Shown here piece after piece: positions 55,046-64,000 of a stretch of 64,000 bases of DNA; position 1 is the stretch's first letter; the number at the start of each line of letters is the position of its first letter. The position numbers and the translations under genes are program-made. The notes under the pieces are model-generated. The model made no database searches. It saw only the letters and a list, made by a program, of their open reading frames with translations, and was not told where the DNA came from. Source of the DNA: Acinetobacter piscicola (GTDB taxonomy: Bacteria > Pseudomonadota > Gammaproteobacteria > Pseudomonadales > Moraxellaceae). The stretch lies in the NCBI RefSeq assembly GCF_015218165.1, contig NZ_CP048659.1, positions 3,720,001 to 3,784,000 on the forward strand, written 5' to 3'.

Positions 55046-55738
55046 GATTGAAAATCCTTGTTGATGTTACTAGGGAATACCTGTGGCATCATCCGGTACA
55101 AACGTCGATGAAATAACTATCAATAAGTGTTATAAAAATAATCAGTTTCTACGTCTAAACAAAAATTGTCTGATTTGAATCTGTCATGTATATAGTCATA
55201 AAAACAATAAGCGCTGAATAAAGTTGATTAAAAAGCTCAACAATCTAAATATTTTTTCGCTTCATTCTCATCCAGCAATAACTCAATGCTAAATCCCATA
55301 TATAAAAAAACGATAGCTTAAATGCTTTAAATGTATTTTTTAGCCTGAAAGAACAGTAGGCTTTAATTTGAAAATCATCTTGTATAATCACTATTTCATC
55401 TTAAAGATGAAAAATTTCATACTTAAAACTTCAAAAATAGAGTAAAACTTAGCATTTGGGCTTAAATTTATGCGCTCATACCACGTTATAAAAATTTGCT
55501 TTTAAAACCTGAAAGTCATTTTAAAGCATTAAAAATGTGTTGTATTTGTTGCTTTTTATAAAGTTTTTCATTGCTTTGACTAAAGCATATTGTTCTCACT
55601 CACTGAATCAGTCATAATTTGCATAAGCATTATGCAATTTTTTAACAATTGATTGTTTTTTGCTCAAATCAAAATACGCAACCATTCTTATCGTATATGT
55701 CATACCCTGCGAATGGATAAATAGGATATTTTTTCAAA
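55046..55738. other. Intergenic region upstream of dapA
   Basis: About 690 bases between the MFS gene (minus) and dapA (plus) without a supported gene. It is AT-rich and must hold the dapA promoter, but I see no RNA gene or clear operator in it. Confidence 0.5.
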
Positions 55739-56635
55739 ATGACTCAGCAAGCACAGATTCAAGGCTCAATTGTCGCAATCGTCACCCCCATGTTAGAAGA
55801 TGGCAGCGTAGATTGGAAGGGTCTCGAGAAGCTCGTTGAGTGGCACATAGAACAAGGCACTAATAGTATTGTTGCAGTCGGTACAACTGGCGAAGCTTCT
55901 ACTCTTAGCATGGCAGAACACACGGAAGTAATTAAAGAAATTATTCGTGTAGCCAATAAACGTATCCCCATTATTGCCGGTACTGGTGCAAACTCAACAC
56001 ATGAAGCGATTGAGCTCACCAAAGAAGCGAAAGAACTCGGTGCTGATGCAGCACTTCTAGTGACTCCTTACTATAATAAACCAACACAAGAAGGCTTATT
56101 TCAACATTATAAAGCTGTAGCAGAAGCAGTCGATTTACCCATTATTCTGTATAACGTACCAGGACGTACTGGTGTCGATATGCACAATGAAACCGTCATT
56201 CGTTTAGCAGATATTCCACACATTGTTGCCATCAAAGATGCAACGGGTGATGTACCTCGTGGTAAAGCACTCATCGAAGGTCTACAAGGTAAAGACATGG
56301 TGGTGTATTCAGGTGATGATGCAACTGCATGTGATCTCATCGCTGTTGGTGCAAAAGGGAATATCTCAGTAACTGCCAATATCGCACCAAAAATCATGAG
56401 CGAACTTTGTGCAGCTGCATTAGCAGGTCAAACTGTTGAAGCGAAAGCCAAAGATGCACAAGTTGCAAAATTAAACAATATTTTATTTTGTGAATCTAAC
56501 CCAATTCCAGTGAAATGGGCACTCCATGAAATGGAATTAATTGGTACAGGTATTCGCCTGCCATTAACTCCACTTGCAGAACAATACCGTACCCCTCTGC
56601 GTGAAGAACTCAAAGCAGCGGGTATCATTAAATAA
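55739..56635 (+). CDS. dapA: 4-hydroxy-tetrahydrodipicolinate synthase
   Basis: A 298-residue TIM-barrel aldolase. GTTGEASTLS binds pyruvate, YNVPGRTG has the catalytic Tyr, and VAIKDATGD the Schiff-base Lys near residue 166. It condenses pyruvate with aspartate semialdehyde, the first step of lysine and diaminopimelate synthesis. It is followed within 13 bases by the bamC-like gene, an arrangement also seen in E. coli. Confidence 0.97.
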   Translation: MTQQAQIQGSIVAIVTPMLEDGSVDWKGLEKLVEWHIEQGTNSIVAVGTTGEASTLSMAEHTEVIKEIIRVANKRIPIIAGTGANSTHEAIELTKEAKELGADAALLVTPYYNKPTQEGLFQHYKAVAEAVDLPIILYNVPGRTGVDMHNETVIRLADIPHIVAIKDATGDVPRGKALIEGLQGKDMVVYSGDDATACDLIAVGAKGNISVTANIAPKIMSELCAAALAGQTVEAKAKDAQVAKLNNILFCESNPIPVKWALHEMELIGTGIRLPLTPLAEQYRTPLREELKAAGIIK

Positions 56636-56647
56636 GAGCTTAGTATT

Positions 56648-57256
56648 ATGCAATTACGTTTTGGTTTAACCCTTGCCCTATCAGCTTTAAGCTTAGCGGG
56701 TTGTAGTTCACTTGGAATCAAAAATGGTTCTTTGGATTATAAAGATACAACCAGTGTTGAAACGCTTAAATACCCTGAAGGTACAACTGTTAGACCAGCA
56801 ACGCCATTGTACCCAGCGCCAGTGATTGACCCGCTTGCTCTTCAACACGCACCAAAGTTTGAGAACAAGCGTGGTAATCGCTACGATGTACCTCGCCCTG
56901 AAGTGACACAAACTACTACATTACAACAAAGCCAAACTGATGCATCTGTAACTACAGGTCATCCACAACTTTTAACCGATGGAAATGCTAATCCACTGCT
57001 TAAAGTTGACGGAGATTCTGCTATAATTTGGCAGTATGCATTAGCCACCCTCAGTAGCTTAAATTATAAGGTTGTTGGTGAAAGTAAAAATGCGACTGAG
57101 GTCACATTTAAACTAAATGACAAAACTTATATTTTAAAATTAAGCTCTGTAGGTTCAAGCAATACCATTGCTTTGTTCAATGCAGACAATACTTTTGCAG
57201 ATAAAGAGATCGCTGCAGAAGTATTGACCCAGATATACCAAAACTGGCCAGCCTAG
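56648..57256 (+). CDS. bamC: BamC/NlpB-like outer-membrane lipoprotein
   Basis: A signal peptide ends in SLAGC, giving a lipoprotein, followed by an unstructured segment ([18 protein letters not shown]) like the long BamC N-terminal tail that wraps around BamD. A single helix-grip-type domain ends the protein, so at 202 residues it is much shorter than the 344 of E. coli BamC, which has two. The position between dapA and purC supports the name. Function as a BAM accessory is inferred. Confidence 0.75.
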   Translation: MQLRFGLTLALSALSLAGCSSLGIKNGSLDYKDTTSVETLKYPEGTTVRPATPLYPAPVIDPLALQHAPKFENKRGNRYDVPRPEVTQTTTLQQSQTDASVTTGHPQLLTDGNANPLLKVDGDSAIIWQYALATLSSLNYKVVGESKNATEVTFKLNDKTYILKLSSVGSSNTIALFNADNTFADKEIAAEVLTQIYQNWPA

Positions 57257-57275
57257 TCGTTCTAGGCAATTTTTT
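57250..57275 (+). terminator. Terminator or attenuator between bamC and purC
   Basis: GCCTAG (57250–57255), loop TCGTT, CTAGGC (57261–57266), then a run of T; the bamC stop codon lies in the stem. It lies only 28 bases before purC, so purC has its own promoter or depends on read-through. Confidence 0.75.
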
Positions 57276-57293
57276 TTTGCAAAAGGTTCCCCC

Positions 57294-58013
57294 ATGTTAA
57301 AACAAACCTTGCTCTATACTGGTAAAGCGAAATCCGTTTATGAAACAGATAGCGCAGATCATCTAATTCTAGTTTTCCGTGATGATGCTTCAGCATTTAA
57401 TGGTGAAAAAATAGAGCAACTAGATCGTAAAGGTAAGGTGAATAACCGTTTTAACGCCTTTATCATGGAAAAATTGGCTGCGGCTGGTATCGAAACTCAC
57501 TTTGAAAAACTGCTTTCTCCAACTGAAGTTTTAGTGAAAAAATTAAAAATGATCCCTGTAGAATGCGTAATGCGTAACTACGCTGCAGGTTCATTATGCC
57601 GTCGTTTAGGTGTTGAAGAAGGTATCGAACTTACACCACCTACTTTCGAATTGTTCTTCAAAGATGATGCTTTAGGCGACCCAATGGTGAACGAATCTCA
57701 AGCAATCGCTTTAGGTTGGGCAACTGCTGAACAATTGGCTCAAATGAAAGAACTCACTCAAAAAGTGAATGTTGTACTTAAAGACTTGTTCGCTCAAGGC
57801 AACATGCTTCTTGTTGACTTCAAACTTGAATTTGGTGTGTTCCACGACCGTATTGTTCTTGGTGATGAATTCTCTCCAGATGGTTGCCGTTTATGGGACA
57901 AAGACACCAAGAAAAAACTCGACAAAGACCGTTTCCGTCAAGGTTTAGGCGGTGTTGTCGAAGCTTATGAAGAAGTTGCTGCACGTATTGGTGTAGATTT
58001 ATCTGATATCTAA
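57294..58013 (+). CDS. purC: SAICAR synthetase
   Basis: This 239-residue enzyme opens with [13 protein letters not shown] (ATP-binding GKAKxxY), then [16 protein letters not shown] and [13 protein letters not shown], all purC signatures. It joins aspartate to CAIR in purine synthesis. It is followed by a strong terminator. Confidence 0.97.
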   Translation: MLKQTLLYTGKAKSVYETDSADHLILVFRDDASAFNGEKIEQLDRKGKVNNRFNAFIMEKLAAAGIETHFEKLLSPTEVLVKKLKMIPVECVMRNYAAGSLCRRLGVEEGIELTPPTFELFFKDDALGDPMVNESQAIALGWATAEQLAQMKELTQKVNVVLKDLFAQGNMLLVDFKLEFGVFHDRIVLGDEFSPDGCRLWDKDTKKKLDKDRFRQGLGGVVEAYEEVAARIGVDLSDI

Positions 58014-58030
58014 TATTGGATCATACTTCA

Positions 58031-58060
58031 AAAAACCGAGCTTTTTAGCTCGGTTTTTTA
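58031..58060 (+). terminator. Terminator after purC
   Basis: AAAAACCGAGCT (58031–58042) and AGCTCGGTTTTT (58047–58058) form a 12-bp stem with a TTTT loop and a T-run. Confidence 0.9.
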
Positions 58061-58431
58061 TTGGATCAGAACTTATTGTTTATTTTAAATGTCTATATTT
58101 GATTTCATTTTTATGATTTGAAAATAAAAAGTGAAGAGCAGTCTAAACACAAATATTTCTGTTAAAACAGCAGAAAATTCTCAAAAAATGACCAACATAT
58201 TTCTTTTGATATTCCTTGTTACACTTCGTTTTTGAGTCTATGAAATATAAAATCTACAGATTCATGCCTAGGTGAACGCTGTCATTTTATTATATGATGC
58301 AAAGGTATGACACGATGTATTCTTATTATCTCTGTATTTTTAAAGGAATAGTCAATTTTTCTTCACAGTTTCTCTGCAATTTTCTTGTAGAGTGATCAGT
58401 GTAAGAATAACGATACTTAAGAGGGCTTATC
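58061..58431. other. Intergenic region before first RcnB-type gene
   Basis: About 370 bases of AT-rich sequence with no supported gene. The promoter of the RcnB-type gene should lie in the last 60 bases, but no clear −35/−10 pair can be singled out. Confidence 0.4.
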
Positions 58432-58824
58432 ATGAAAAAGATGTTGACTGCATTAGCAATTTCTTTCAGTGTTTTGGCTACAGTCAGCACAATGACGCAT
58501 GCAGGTCCCCATTACGATCGTGATGGCTATGAACAGCGTGGTCATGGGAATAAAAAAGGATTTCGTGATTTTCAACAGGATGATGACCAAATCAAAGAAC
58601 AACGCCGTGAACGTGAAGAGCGTGGTTTCCGCCGTTTGCAACAACATAAATGGCAAACAGGCTATGTGATGCCACAGCATTATCGTGGTAATCGTTATAA
58701 AGTAGACTATAAAGACAGTAATTTACCAAAGCCGTCTCGTAATCAACAATGGTACAAAATTAATAATGATTACATTTTAGTCGATTCAGACAATAATAAT
58801 ATTGTCAGTATTCGTGGTATGTAA
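58432..58824 (+). CDS. RcnB-family secreted protein, paralogue 1
   Basis: A signal peptide (MKKMLTALAISFSVLATVST, cut near THAGP) precedes a very charged Arg/His/Gln region and the RcnB end: LPKPSRNQQWYKINNDYILV and a final NIVSIRG. RcnB in E. coli is a periplasmic protein affecting nickel and cobalt efflux; members here may act in envelope homeostasis rather than metal export, as no rcnA is nearby. A second copy lies 300 bases downstream. Confidence 0.82.
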   Translation: MKKMLTALAISFSVLATVSTMTHAGPHYDRDGYEQRGHGNKKGFRDFQQDDDQIKEQRREREERGFRRLQQHKWQTGYVMPQHYRGNRYKVDYKDSNLPKPSRNQQWYKINNDYILVDSDNNNIVSIRGM

Positions 58825-58842
58825 CCCGCTATGTCATCATTT

Positions 58843-58867
58843 ACCCAAGCATCTGCTTGGGTTTTTT
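58843..58867 (+). terminator. Terminator after RcnB paralogue 1
   Basis: ACCCAAGCA and TGCTTGGGT (58843–58862) form the stem, followed by TTTTTATT. Confidence 0.85.
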
Positions 58868-59136
58868 ATTTTTTATGTAATGCCATATACCATTTACGTG
58901 CAATGAGCTGCAAGGGTCTCGACAATAAAGAATAATAAGTCCCATTACAACTCATCTAAGTTGATCATTCTTTTAACATATCCTATTTTGAGGAAGACAA
59001 GCTAAATAGGTTTATTTTTGTCTTCATCAAATCTTCATATATTTCACAATTCAACTAAATCTCCCTCACCGTTTATCTCCAATTGTTGCGTAAATTGACT
59101 TTATCGAAAGAAATTTAAAACATAATGGAGTATCTT

Positions 59137-59499
59137 ATGAACAAGGTCATCACCGGCATTGCTTTATCTCTCAGCGCATTCATAGCAACTTCTGCAATGG
59201 CTGCTCCACAAGATCATCAAAATAATTACCGTTATGCACAACAAGCAAAATGGGATCAAAGACATGATCACCGTTGGGACAATAATCGTTATGAACGTAA
59301 TCATCGTGTGAATCCAAGCCGTGAATGGCGTTCTGGACAATATTTACCGAGCCAATTTAGTGCTTCACGTTATCAAGTCAATTATAAAAACCATCGTCAT
59401 TTACCTAAGCCAGGTAAATATCAACAATGGTATCAAGTAAATGGTGATTATATTTTAGTCAATGAACGTAATAATCGTATTATTCGTATCATTGGTTAA
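59137..59499 (+). CDS. RcnB-family secreted protein, paralogue 2
   Basis: The ATG at 59137 has AATGGAG just upstream and opens a signal peptide (MNKVITGIALSLSAFIATSA, cut near AMAAP). The mature part repeats the layout of paralogue 1: a His/Arg/Asn-rich stretch, SGQYLPSQFSASRYQVNYK, then LPKPGKYQQWYQVNGDYILV and IIRIIG at the end. It arose by tandem duplication; a third, broken copy follows. Confidence 0.82.
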   Translation: MNKVITGIALSLSAFIATSAMAAPQDHQNNYRYAQQAKWDQRHDHRWDNNRYERNHRVNPSREWRSGQYLPSQFSASRYQVNYKNHRHLPKPGKYQQWYQVNGDYILVNERNNRIIRIIG

Positions 59500-59526
59500 T
59501 GCAATATTTTTCTTGAAACTTCAATT

Positions 59527-59549
59527 AGCCCAACTTTGTTGGGCTTTTT
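59527..59549 (+). terminator. Terminator after RcnB paralogue 2
   Basis: AGCCCAAC (59527–59534), loop TTT, GTTGGGCT (59538–59545), then TTTT. Confidence 0.85.
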
Positions 59550-59562
59550 ACATGTATAAAAG

Positions 59563-59663
59563 CTTAAGTAAACCAAGCAAAACTCAACAATGGTACAAAG
59601 TTGTACGGTAACTATGTCTTGATCAATAAGACAAATCATAAAATTGTCAAAGTGATCGGTTAA
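59563..59663 (+). pseudogene. 3' remnant of a third RcnB-type gene
   Basis: In one frame SKPSKTQQWYKV and, after a one-base shift, LYGNYVLINKTNHKIVKVIG and a stop reproduce the C-terminal 32 residues of the two intact paralogues. There is no start or signal peptide. It shows that the family was a tandem array of at least three. Confidence 0.72.
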
Positions 59664-59721
59664 TGTAAGATTCTCTCCCAACGCTTTATATCTTCTCAAC
59701 AAGGTATAAAGCTTTTTCCTA

Positions 59722-59760
59722 ACACCTGGGGTCTATGTAAAAGACCTCAGGTGTTTTTTT
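59722..59760 (+). terminator. Terminator before argA
   Basis: ACACCTGGGGTCT (59722–59734) and AGACCTCAGGTGT (59742–59754) form a 13-bp stem with one G·T pair, then a T-run. It would have ended transcription of the broken RcnB-type gene. Confidence 0.82.
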
Positions 59761-59823
59761 CTCTGCACTATGCCGAAGCAGTATTTTTTGTTTAGAATTA
59801 CCTATTGAATACCACACATTGAG

Positions 59824-61185
59824 ATGGGCAATATGCAATCTGAACATACTGAAATCACCCACAGCACAACACAGCAATATGTGCATTGGTTTCGCCATTC
59901 AGCACCCTATATCAATGCCCATCGTGCTAAAACATTTGTGCTGATGTTTGGTGGTGAAGCGGTTGAACATGAAAATTTTCAACATATTATTCATGATATT
60001 GCCCTCCTACACTCCTTAGGTATTCGTCTGATTTTAGTGCATGGTGCACGCCCACAAATCAATGAAAACTTAAAAGAAAAAGGCATTCAAAGCCCAATTC
60101 ATATCAACCGTCGTGTCACCACACGCGAAGCTTTAAGCTGTGTGATGAATGCTGTAGGTTCAATTCGTCTACAAATCGAAGCATTATTGTCTATGGGACT
60201 TGCCAACTCTCCTATGTTTGGCGCGCGCATCGATGTCGTTTCAGGTAATTTTGTCACCGCTAAACCCTATGGCATCCGCGATGGCGTAGATTTTCAACTG
60301 ACAGGTGAAGTACGTACCATTGATACGGAAGCCATACAACGTCATTTGGACAATCACAATATCGTCGTTCTCGGTCCAACAGGTTACTCCACTACGGGGG
60401 AAGTCTTTAACTTATTGGCAGAAGAAGTTGCCACTAAAACGGCGATTCATCTCAAAGCAGATAAGTTGATTTTTTTGGGTAATCAGCAAGGTTTGATGGA
60501 TGAATTTGGGCAACTATTACGTGAAATTACGCCGCATCAGCTCGATCAACATATTTTAAAATACCAAGATTCAAATTTTGAAATTGCATTACATTTGCAC
60601 AATGCAAAAGAAGCTTCACTCAAAGGTGTGCATCGTGTGCATTTATTGTCATATGCTTATGATGGCGCATTGATTGAAGAACTCTTTACTCGTGATGGAC
60701 ATGGCACCATGATCACCGATGCCCATTATGAAGAAGTCCGTATGGCAAATATTGGGGATGTCGGCGGTTTAATTAATTTATTAAGACCACTCGAAGAAGA
60801 AGGTATTTTGGTTTACCGTTCTCGCGAACGTTTAGAAAATGAAATTGAGCAATTTGCAGTGATTGAACGTGATGGTACGATTCTCGCTTGTGCCGCACTC
60901 TACCCTATTCCTGCCGCAGCCAATGAAATTCGATCTGCTGAAATTGCCTGTGTTGCCGTTCATCCAAGTTATAGAAAATCTAATCGTGGCAGTCAAATTT
61001 TGCATTTCTTAGAGGAAAAAGCCAAACACATGCAAATTCAACAACTCTTTGTGCTGACGACACGCACCGCACATTGGTTCTTAGAACATGGTTTTGCAGC
61101 TGCGAGTGTTGATGATTTACCTGAAGCACGACAAGCGTTATATAATTATCAACGCAATTCCATGGTATTTAATAAACGTATTTAA
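59824..61185 (+). CDS. argA: N-acetylglutamate synthase (kinase-like plus GNAT domain)
   Basis: The N-terminal 290 residues are an amino-acid-kinase fold (FVLMFGGEAVEHENF, LILVHGARPQINENL) that serves as the arginine-sensing part. The C-terminal GNAT domain has EIACVAVHPSYRKSNRGSQI and LTTRTAHWFLEHGF. At 453 residues it is the classical ArgA length. It makes N-acetylglutamate, the first step of arginine synthesis. An alternative ATG lies three codons in. Confidence 0.96.
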   Translation: MGNMQSEHTEITHSTTQQYVHWFRHSAPYINAHRAKTFVLMFGGEAVEHENFQHIIHDIALLHSLGIRLILVHGARPQINENLKEKGIQSPIHINRRVTTREALSCVMNAVGSIRLQIEALLSMGLANSPMFGARIDVVSGNFVTAKPYGIRDGVDFQLTGEVRTIDTEAIQRHLDNHNIVVLGPTGYSTTGEVFNLLAEEVATKTAIHLKADKLIFLGNQQGLMDEFGQLLREITPHQLDQHILKYQDSNFEIALHLHNAKEASLKGVHRVHLLSYAYDGALIEELFTRDGHGTMITDAHYEEVRMANIGDVGGLINLLRPLEEEGILVYRSRERLENEIEQFAVIERDGTILACAALYPIPAAANEIRSAEIACVAVHPSYRKSNRGSQILHFLEEKAKHMQIQQLFVLTTRTAHWFLEHGFAAASVDDLPEARQALYNYQRNSMVFNKRI

Positions 61186-61517
61186 CCCCATACAAAAGCG
61201 CTTTTATCTTCATTTTTGCTAAGGATATTCTTTCAGATACTGAAACATACTGAATTTATCCTTAGTCAATCTTCTGCTTTATATAGGTATTTATTTTATA
61301 AAAAGATTTATTTCATAATTCTCAATCAATTAGAAAAACAATGTGCATTTTAGCACTGTATTTTATTTGCACAATTTTAGATAAGTTTGCCACTTTTATT
61401 TTTATCTTTTTTTTTTATGTCTAATCATCAAAATCTTATTTTTTGGAAAATAGAATTATCTCTAAGCTGATGCTCATTCACTTTGTTCAACATTGAAAGT
61501 TTAGGAGCATCCTGTTC
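61186..61517. other. Intergenic region upstream of sulfonate-uptake genes
   Basis: About 330 bases of AT-rich DNA with no gene. It should hold the promoter for the SsuA-type operon. Expression controlled by CysB- or Cbl-type regulators would be expected for the family, but no site is recognisable by eye. Confidence 0.4.
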
Positions 61518-62477
61518 ATGGCACATCTTTTTCAACCTTCTTGGAAAAAAATCACACTACTGAGTGCCAGTCTTGCTGCGATCATGATGCTTACTGCATG
61601 TTCTAAACCAACAGAAACGACCACTTTAAATATTGGTTATCAAAAATATGGTCTATTGCCCATTATCAAAGCCCGTGGCGACTTAGACAAAGCTTTAAAA
61701 GAAAAAGGCGTCAATGTGAAATGGGTCGAATTTCCTGCTGGCCCACAACTGCTTGAAGGTCTAAATGTCGGCAGTGTGTCTTTTGGAGAAGCGGGTGAAG
61801 CACCGCCCATCTTTGCTCAAGCAGCGAACTCAAATTTAGTTTATGTAGCAAACCAACCTGCTGCACCCAAAGCAGAAGCTTTGATCGTACCCAAAGATTC
61901 ATCGCTTAAAACTATACAAGACTTGAAAGGCAAACGAGTTGTTTTAAATAAAGGCTCTAACGTGCATTACTTACTGTTAAAAGTCTTAGAAGCCAACAAC
62001 TTAAAGCTTGAGGACATTGATGTGGTGTATTTACCACCTGCTGATGCACGTGCCGCATTTGAAAAAGGTGCTGTCGATGCTTGGGTAATTTGGGATCCAT
62101 TCTTTGCGTCTGCTGAACAACAACTGGGTGCAAAAGTTTTAGCAACAGGTGAAAACCTCGTAAGTAATCATCAATTTTATTTGGCAGATCGTAAATTTGC
62201 TGAACAGCATCCTGAAATTTTAAAAGCAGTGGTGAATGAGCTCAATACCACCACACAATGGGTATCTCAGCATCAAACTGATGCGGCAAAACTGTTAGAA
62301 AAACAAACTGGATTATCTGCTGATATTCTCTCTACCTCAATTTCTCGTATGGGCTTTGGTGTAAAACCAATTTCCAATGAAGTGGCAAAAGAACAGCAAT
62401 ATGTTGCCGATGCCTTTTATCAACAAAAACTTATTCCAAACAAAATCAATATCCAAGCAGCTATTTTGGCAAATTAA
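61518..62477 (+). CDS. SsuA-type ABC substrate-binding lipoprotein
   Basis: The signal peptide ends LLSASLAAIMMLTAC, a lipobox. The NMT1/SsuA fold follows: LNIGYQKYGLLPIIKARGDL, EFPAGPQLLEGLNVGSVSFG, LPPADARAAFEKGAVDAWVI. It binds aliphatic sulfonates or taurine-like compounds in the periplasm. It is 319 residues. A second, related binding protein and ssuD follow on the same strand with short gaps. Confidence 0.88.
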   Translation: MAHLFQPSWKKITLLSASLAAIMMLTACSKPTETTTLNIGYQKYGLLPIIKARGDLDKALKEKGVNVKWVEFPAGPQLLEGLNVGSVSFGEAGEAPPIFAQAANSNLVYVANQPAAPKAEALIVPKDSSLKTIQDLKGKRVVLNKGSNVHYLLLKVLEANNLKLEDIDVVYLPPADARAAFEKGAVDAWVIWDPFFASAEQQLGAKVLATGENLVSNHQFYLADRKFAEQHPEILKAVVNELNTTTQWVSQHQTDAAKLLEKQTGLSADILSTSISRMGFGVKPISNEVAKEQQYVADAFYQQKLIPNKINIQAAILAN

Positions 62478-62512
62478 AACCCAATAACATCACACTGACT
62501 GAGGACATATAC

Positions 62513-63505
62513 ATGACCCAACATCAAAATGATACACACGCAACATCATGGTTACACGTTTCAGGTCATGGCATGACCGCCATGTTACTTGCTTGTGCGA
62601 TGTTGGGCACAACTGCAGTTTGGGCAGTAGATCCGAGCGTCAAAGAGTTACGCATCGGCTTTCAAAAAAGTTCGATTAACTTCGCCATTGCCAAGCAACA
62701 AAAGTTATATGAAAAAGAGTTTCCAAATGCCAGAATTTCTTGGAATGAATTTCCTGCAGGACCACAAATTTTAGAAGCATTGGCGGTGGGTTCTATCGAT
62801 GTAGGTGTGACAGGCGATACACCACCTGTCTACGCACAAGCTGCCAATAAACCCTTGTATTACATTGCTTATGAAGCTGCAAAGCCTTTGGCATCGGCCA
62901 TTTTAGTCCCCAAAACCTCGAAGTTGACTCAACTCAGTCAATTAAAAGGCAAACGTATTGCTGTTCAAAAAGGCTCTAGTGCGCATTATCTCTTGGTACA
63001 AGCTGTACGTAAAGCAGGCTTACAGTGGACAGATATTCAACCGATTTGGCTCAGCCCTGCTGATGCACGAGCAGCATTTCAAAAAGGGGCGGTCGACGCA
63101 TGGGCAATTTGGGATCCTTATTTTGCCTCTGCACAACTCGAAGACAAAGCTAAAGTATTGGCTTCAGGTCAAGGCTTAAGTCCAAATTATACGTTCTATT
63201 TGGCTTCGCCTGAGTTTGTAAAGAAAAATCCCCAAGCAGTGAATAGCATTATTCAACAAATCAATGTTGCAGATAAATGGGTGCAAGGCAACCGCGCAGC
63301 AACAGCACAAAGCATTGGACAAAGTACAGGTTTAAAACCTCAAGTCAGCCAAGTTTTTATTGAACGACGTCCAAAACCCTCTCGTGCTGCGCCATTAACT
63401 GCCCAAGTCATCGCAGATCAGCAACAACTCGCAAATCGTTTTGCTGAACTCAAAATTATTCCAAAACCGATCAACATTAAGCTAGCCGTTTGGACTGGTA
63501 AATAA
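62513..63505 (+). CDS. ssuA: SsuA-type aliphatic sulfonate-binding protein
   Basis: It is related along its whole length to the preceding protein (WNEFPAGPQILEALAVGSID and SPADARAAFQKGAVDAWAIW) but has an ordinary signal peptide, cut near VWAVDP, instead of a lipobox. It is 330 residues. The gene is 35 bases after its paralogue and 18 bases before ssuD, so it belongs to the sulfonate operon; the transporter subunits would be beyond the window. Confidence 0.88.
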   Translation: MTQHQNDTHATSWLHVSGHGMTAMLLACAMLGTTAVWAVDPSVKELRIGFQKSSINFAIAKQQKLYEKEFPNARISWNEFPAGPQILEALAVGSIDVGVTGDTPPVYAQAANKPLYYIAYEAAKPLASAILVPKTSKLTQLSQLKGKRIAVQKGSSAHYLLVQAVRKAGLQWTDIQPIWLSPADARAAFQKGAVDAWAIWDPYFASAQLEDKAKVLASGQGLSPNYTFYLASPEFVKKNPQAVNSIIQQINVADKWVQGNRAATAQSIGQSTGLKPQVSQVFIERRPKPSRAAPLTAQVIADQQQLANRFAELKIIPKPINIKLAVWTGK

Positions 63506-63523
63506 TCAACAAGGACCTGAGCA

Positions 63524-64000
63524 ATGAAAATTTTTTGGTTTATTCCAACACATGGTGATAGTCGCTATTTAGGTACAAGCAAAGGCGCTCGCCAAGTAGA
63601 TCATGCTTATATGAAACAGATTGCGGTTGCCGTAGACAACTTAGGCTATGAAGGGGTCTTGATTCCAACAGGACGTTCTTGTGAAGACCCATGGATCACA
63701 GCCGCAAGCCTGATTGATGCAACAAAAAATTTAAAATTCTTAGTTGCATTACGTCCAGGGGTCACAACGCCTGCATTGGCTGCACGTATGGCAGCAACTT
63801 TTGACCGCTTATCGAATGGTCGTGTCTTGCTTAACCTTGTTACAGGTGGTGATGAAGAAGAACTCAAAGGTGATGGTTTATATGAAGACCATGCCACACG
63901 CTATAAAACTGCAGCAGAATACACCACCATTTGGCGTGAAATTTTAAAACGTTCACATACCGGAGAATCTTTTAGTTTTCACGGCGAACGCCTCCATGTC
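63524..64000 (+). CDS. ssuD: Alkanesulfonate monooxygenase, partial (runs off window)
   Basis: The first 159 residues are present: [56 protein letters not shown] and [14 protein letters not shown], the pattern of the FMNH2-dependent luciferase-like SsuD. It releases sulfite from alkanesulfonates. The remaining 220 or so residues lie past the window end. A clear ribosome site (AAGGA) precedes the ATG. Confidence 0.94.
   Translation, partial: MKIFWFIPTHGDSRYLGTSKGARQVDHAYMKQIAVAVDNLGYEGVLIPTGRSCEDPWITAASLIDATKNLKFLVALRPGVTTPALAARMAATFDRLSNGRVLLNLVTGGDEEELKGDGLYEDHATRYKTAAEYTTIWREILKRSHTGESFSFHGERLHV

Noticed and set aside
1..64000. CRISPR arrays, tRNA and rRNA genes
   Set aside because: No regularly spaced repeats, cloverleaf-like sequences or rRNA segments were found on reading the window; the GC-rich blocks at 21571 and 29941 do not fold as tRNA.

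Overview
The window looks like an Acinetobacter chromosome (inference). The DNA is AT-rich, dapA–bamC-like lipoprotein–purC occurs in the order usual for that genus, and argA, RcnB-type and SsuA/SsuD genes follow. No tRNA, rRNA or CRISPR array was seen.

Region 1, about 148–33,880, is an integrated accessory island rich in defence genes. A tyrosine recombinase (33794–32658, minus strand) lies at its right end. Copies of a GGCGTAAA-type motif occur at both ends (151–170 and 33798–33880). From left to right it holds: a Phd/Doc-type toxin–antitoxin pair; a four-gene minus-strand cluster coding for a PP2C phosphatase, a free-standing FtsK-gamma-like DNA-binding protein and two DUF262 (GmrSD-type) proteins; a Fic enzyme; a DUF4411 PIN toxin/ImmA-type pair whose toxin is split by an IS3-family element; a type I restriction-modification locus (hsdR, hsdS, hsdM plus a second, half-size S subunit); two more DUF262/DUF1524 nucleases; small lipoprotein, membrane and periplasmic genes; an IS5-family element; a phage-like recombination module (Cys-rich RDF-like protein, YqaJ exonuclease, DUF932); a zinc-ribbon protein; an inovirus Gp2/YagK-type protein; two proteins of unknown function; and a PrtN-family activator overlapping the integrase. 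The PP2C/FtsK-gamma/DUF262/DUF262 cluster is the best candidate for an undescribed defence system.

Region 2, 33,938–45,425, is a decaying aromatic and aromatic-amine catabolic region. An FAD monooxygenase, maleylacetoacetate isomerase, VOC protein, porin, copper amine oxidase (TynA) and LuxR-type regulator look intact. Fumarylacetoacetase has lost its N-terminus and is fused head-on to a transporter tail. A CoA-transferase is reduced to a frameshifted scrap. An aldehyde dehydrogenase and a Bap-type adhesin are both cut off by a second, inverted copy of the IS3-family element, which has no target duplication. That element therefore marks a deletion.

Region 3, 45,931–50,815, is a type I secretion operon (TolC, ABC transporter, HlyD) whose presumed adhesin substrate is the truncated gene beside it.

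Region 4, 51,422–64,000, is mostly ordinary chromosome: DUF523 protein, BASS-family symporter, pncA, an MFS aromatic-acid transporter, dapA–bamC–purC, two RcnB-type secreted proteins with the remnant of a third, argA, two SsuA-type binding proteins and the start of ssuD, which runs off the window.
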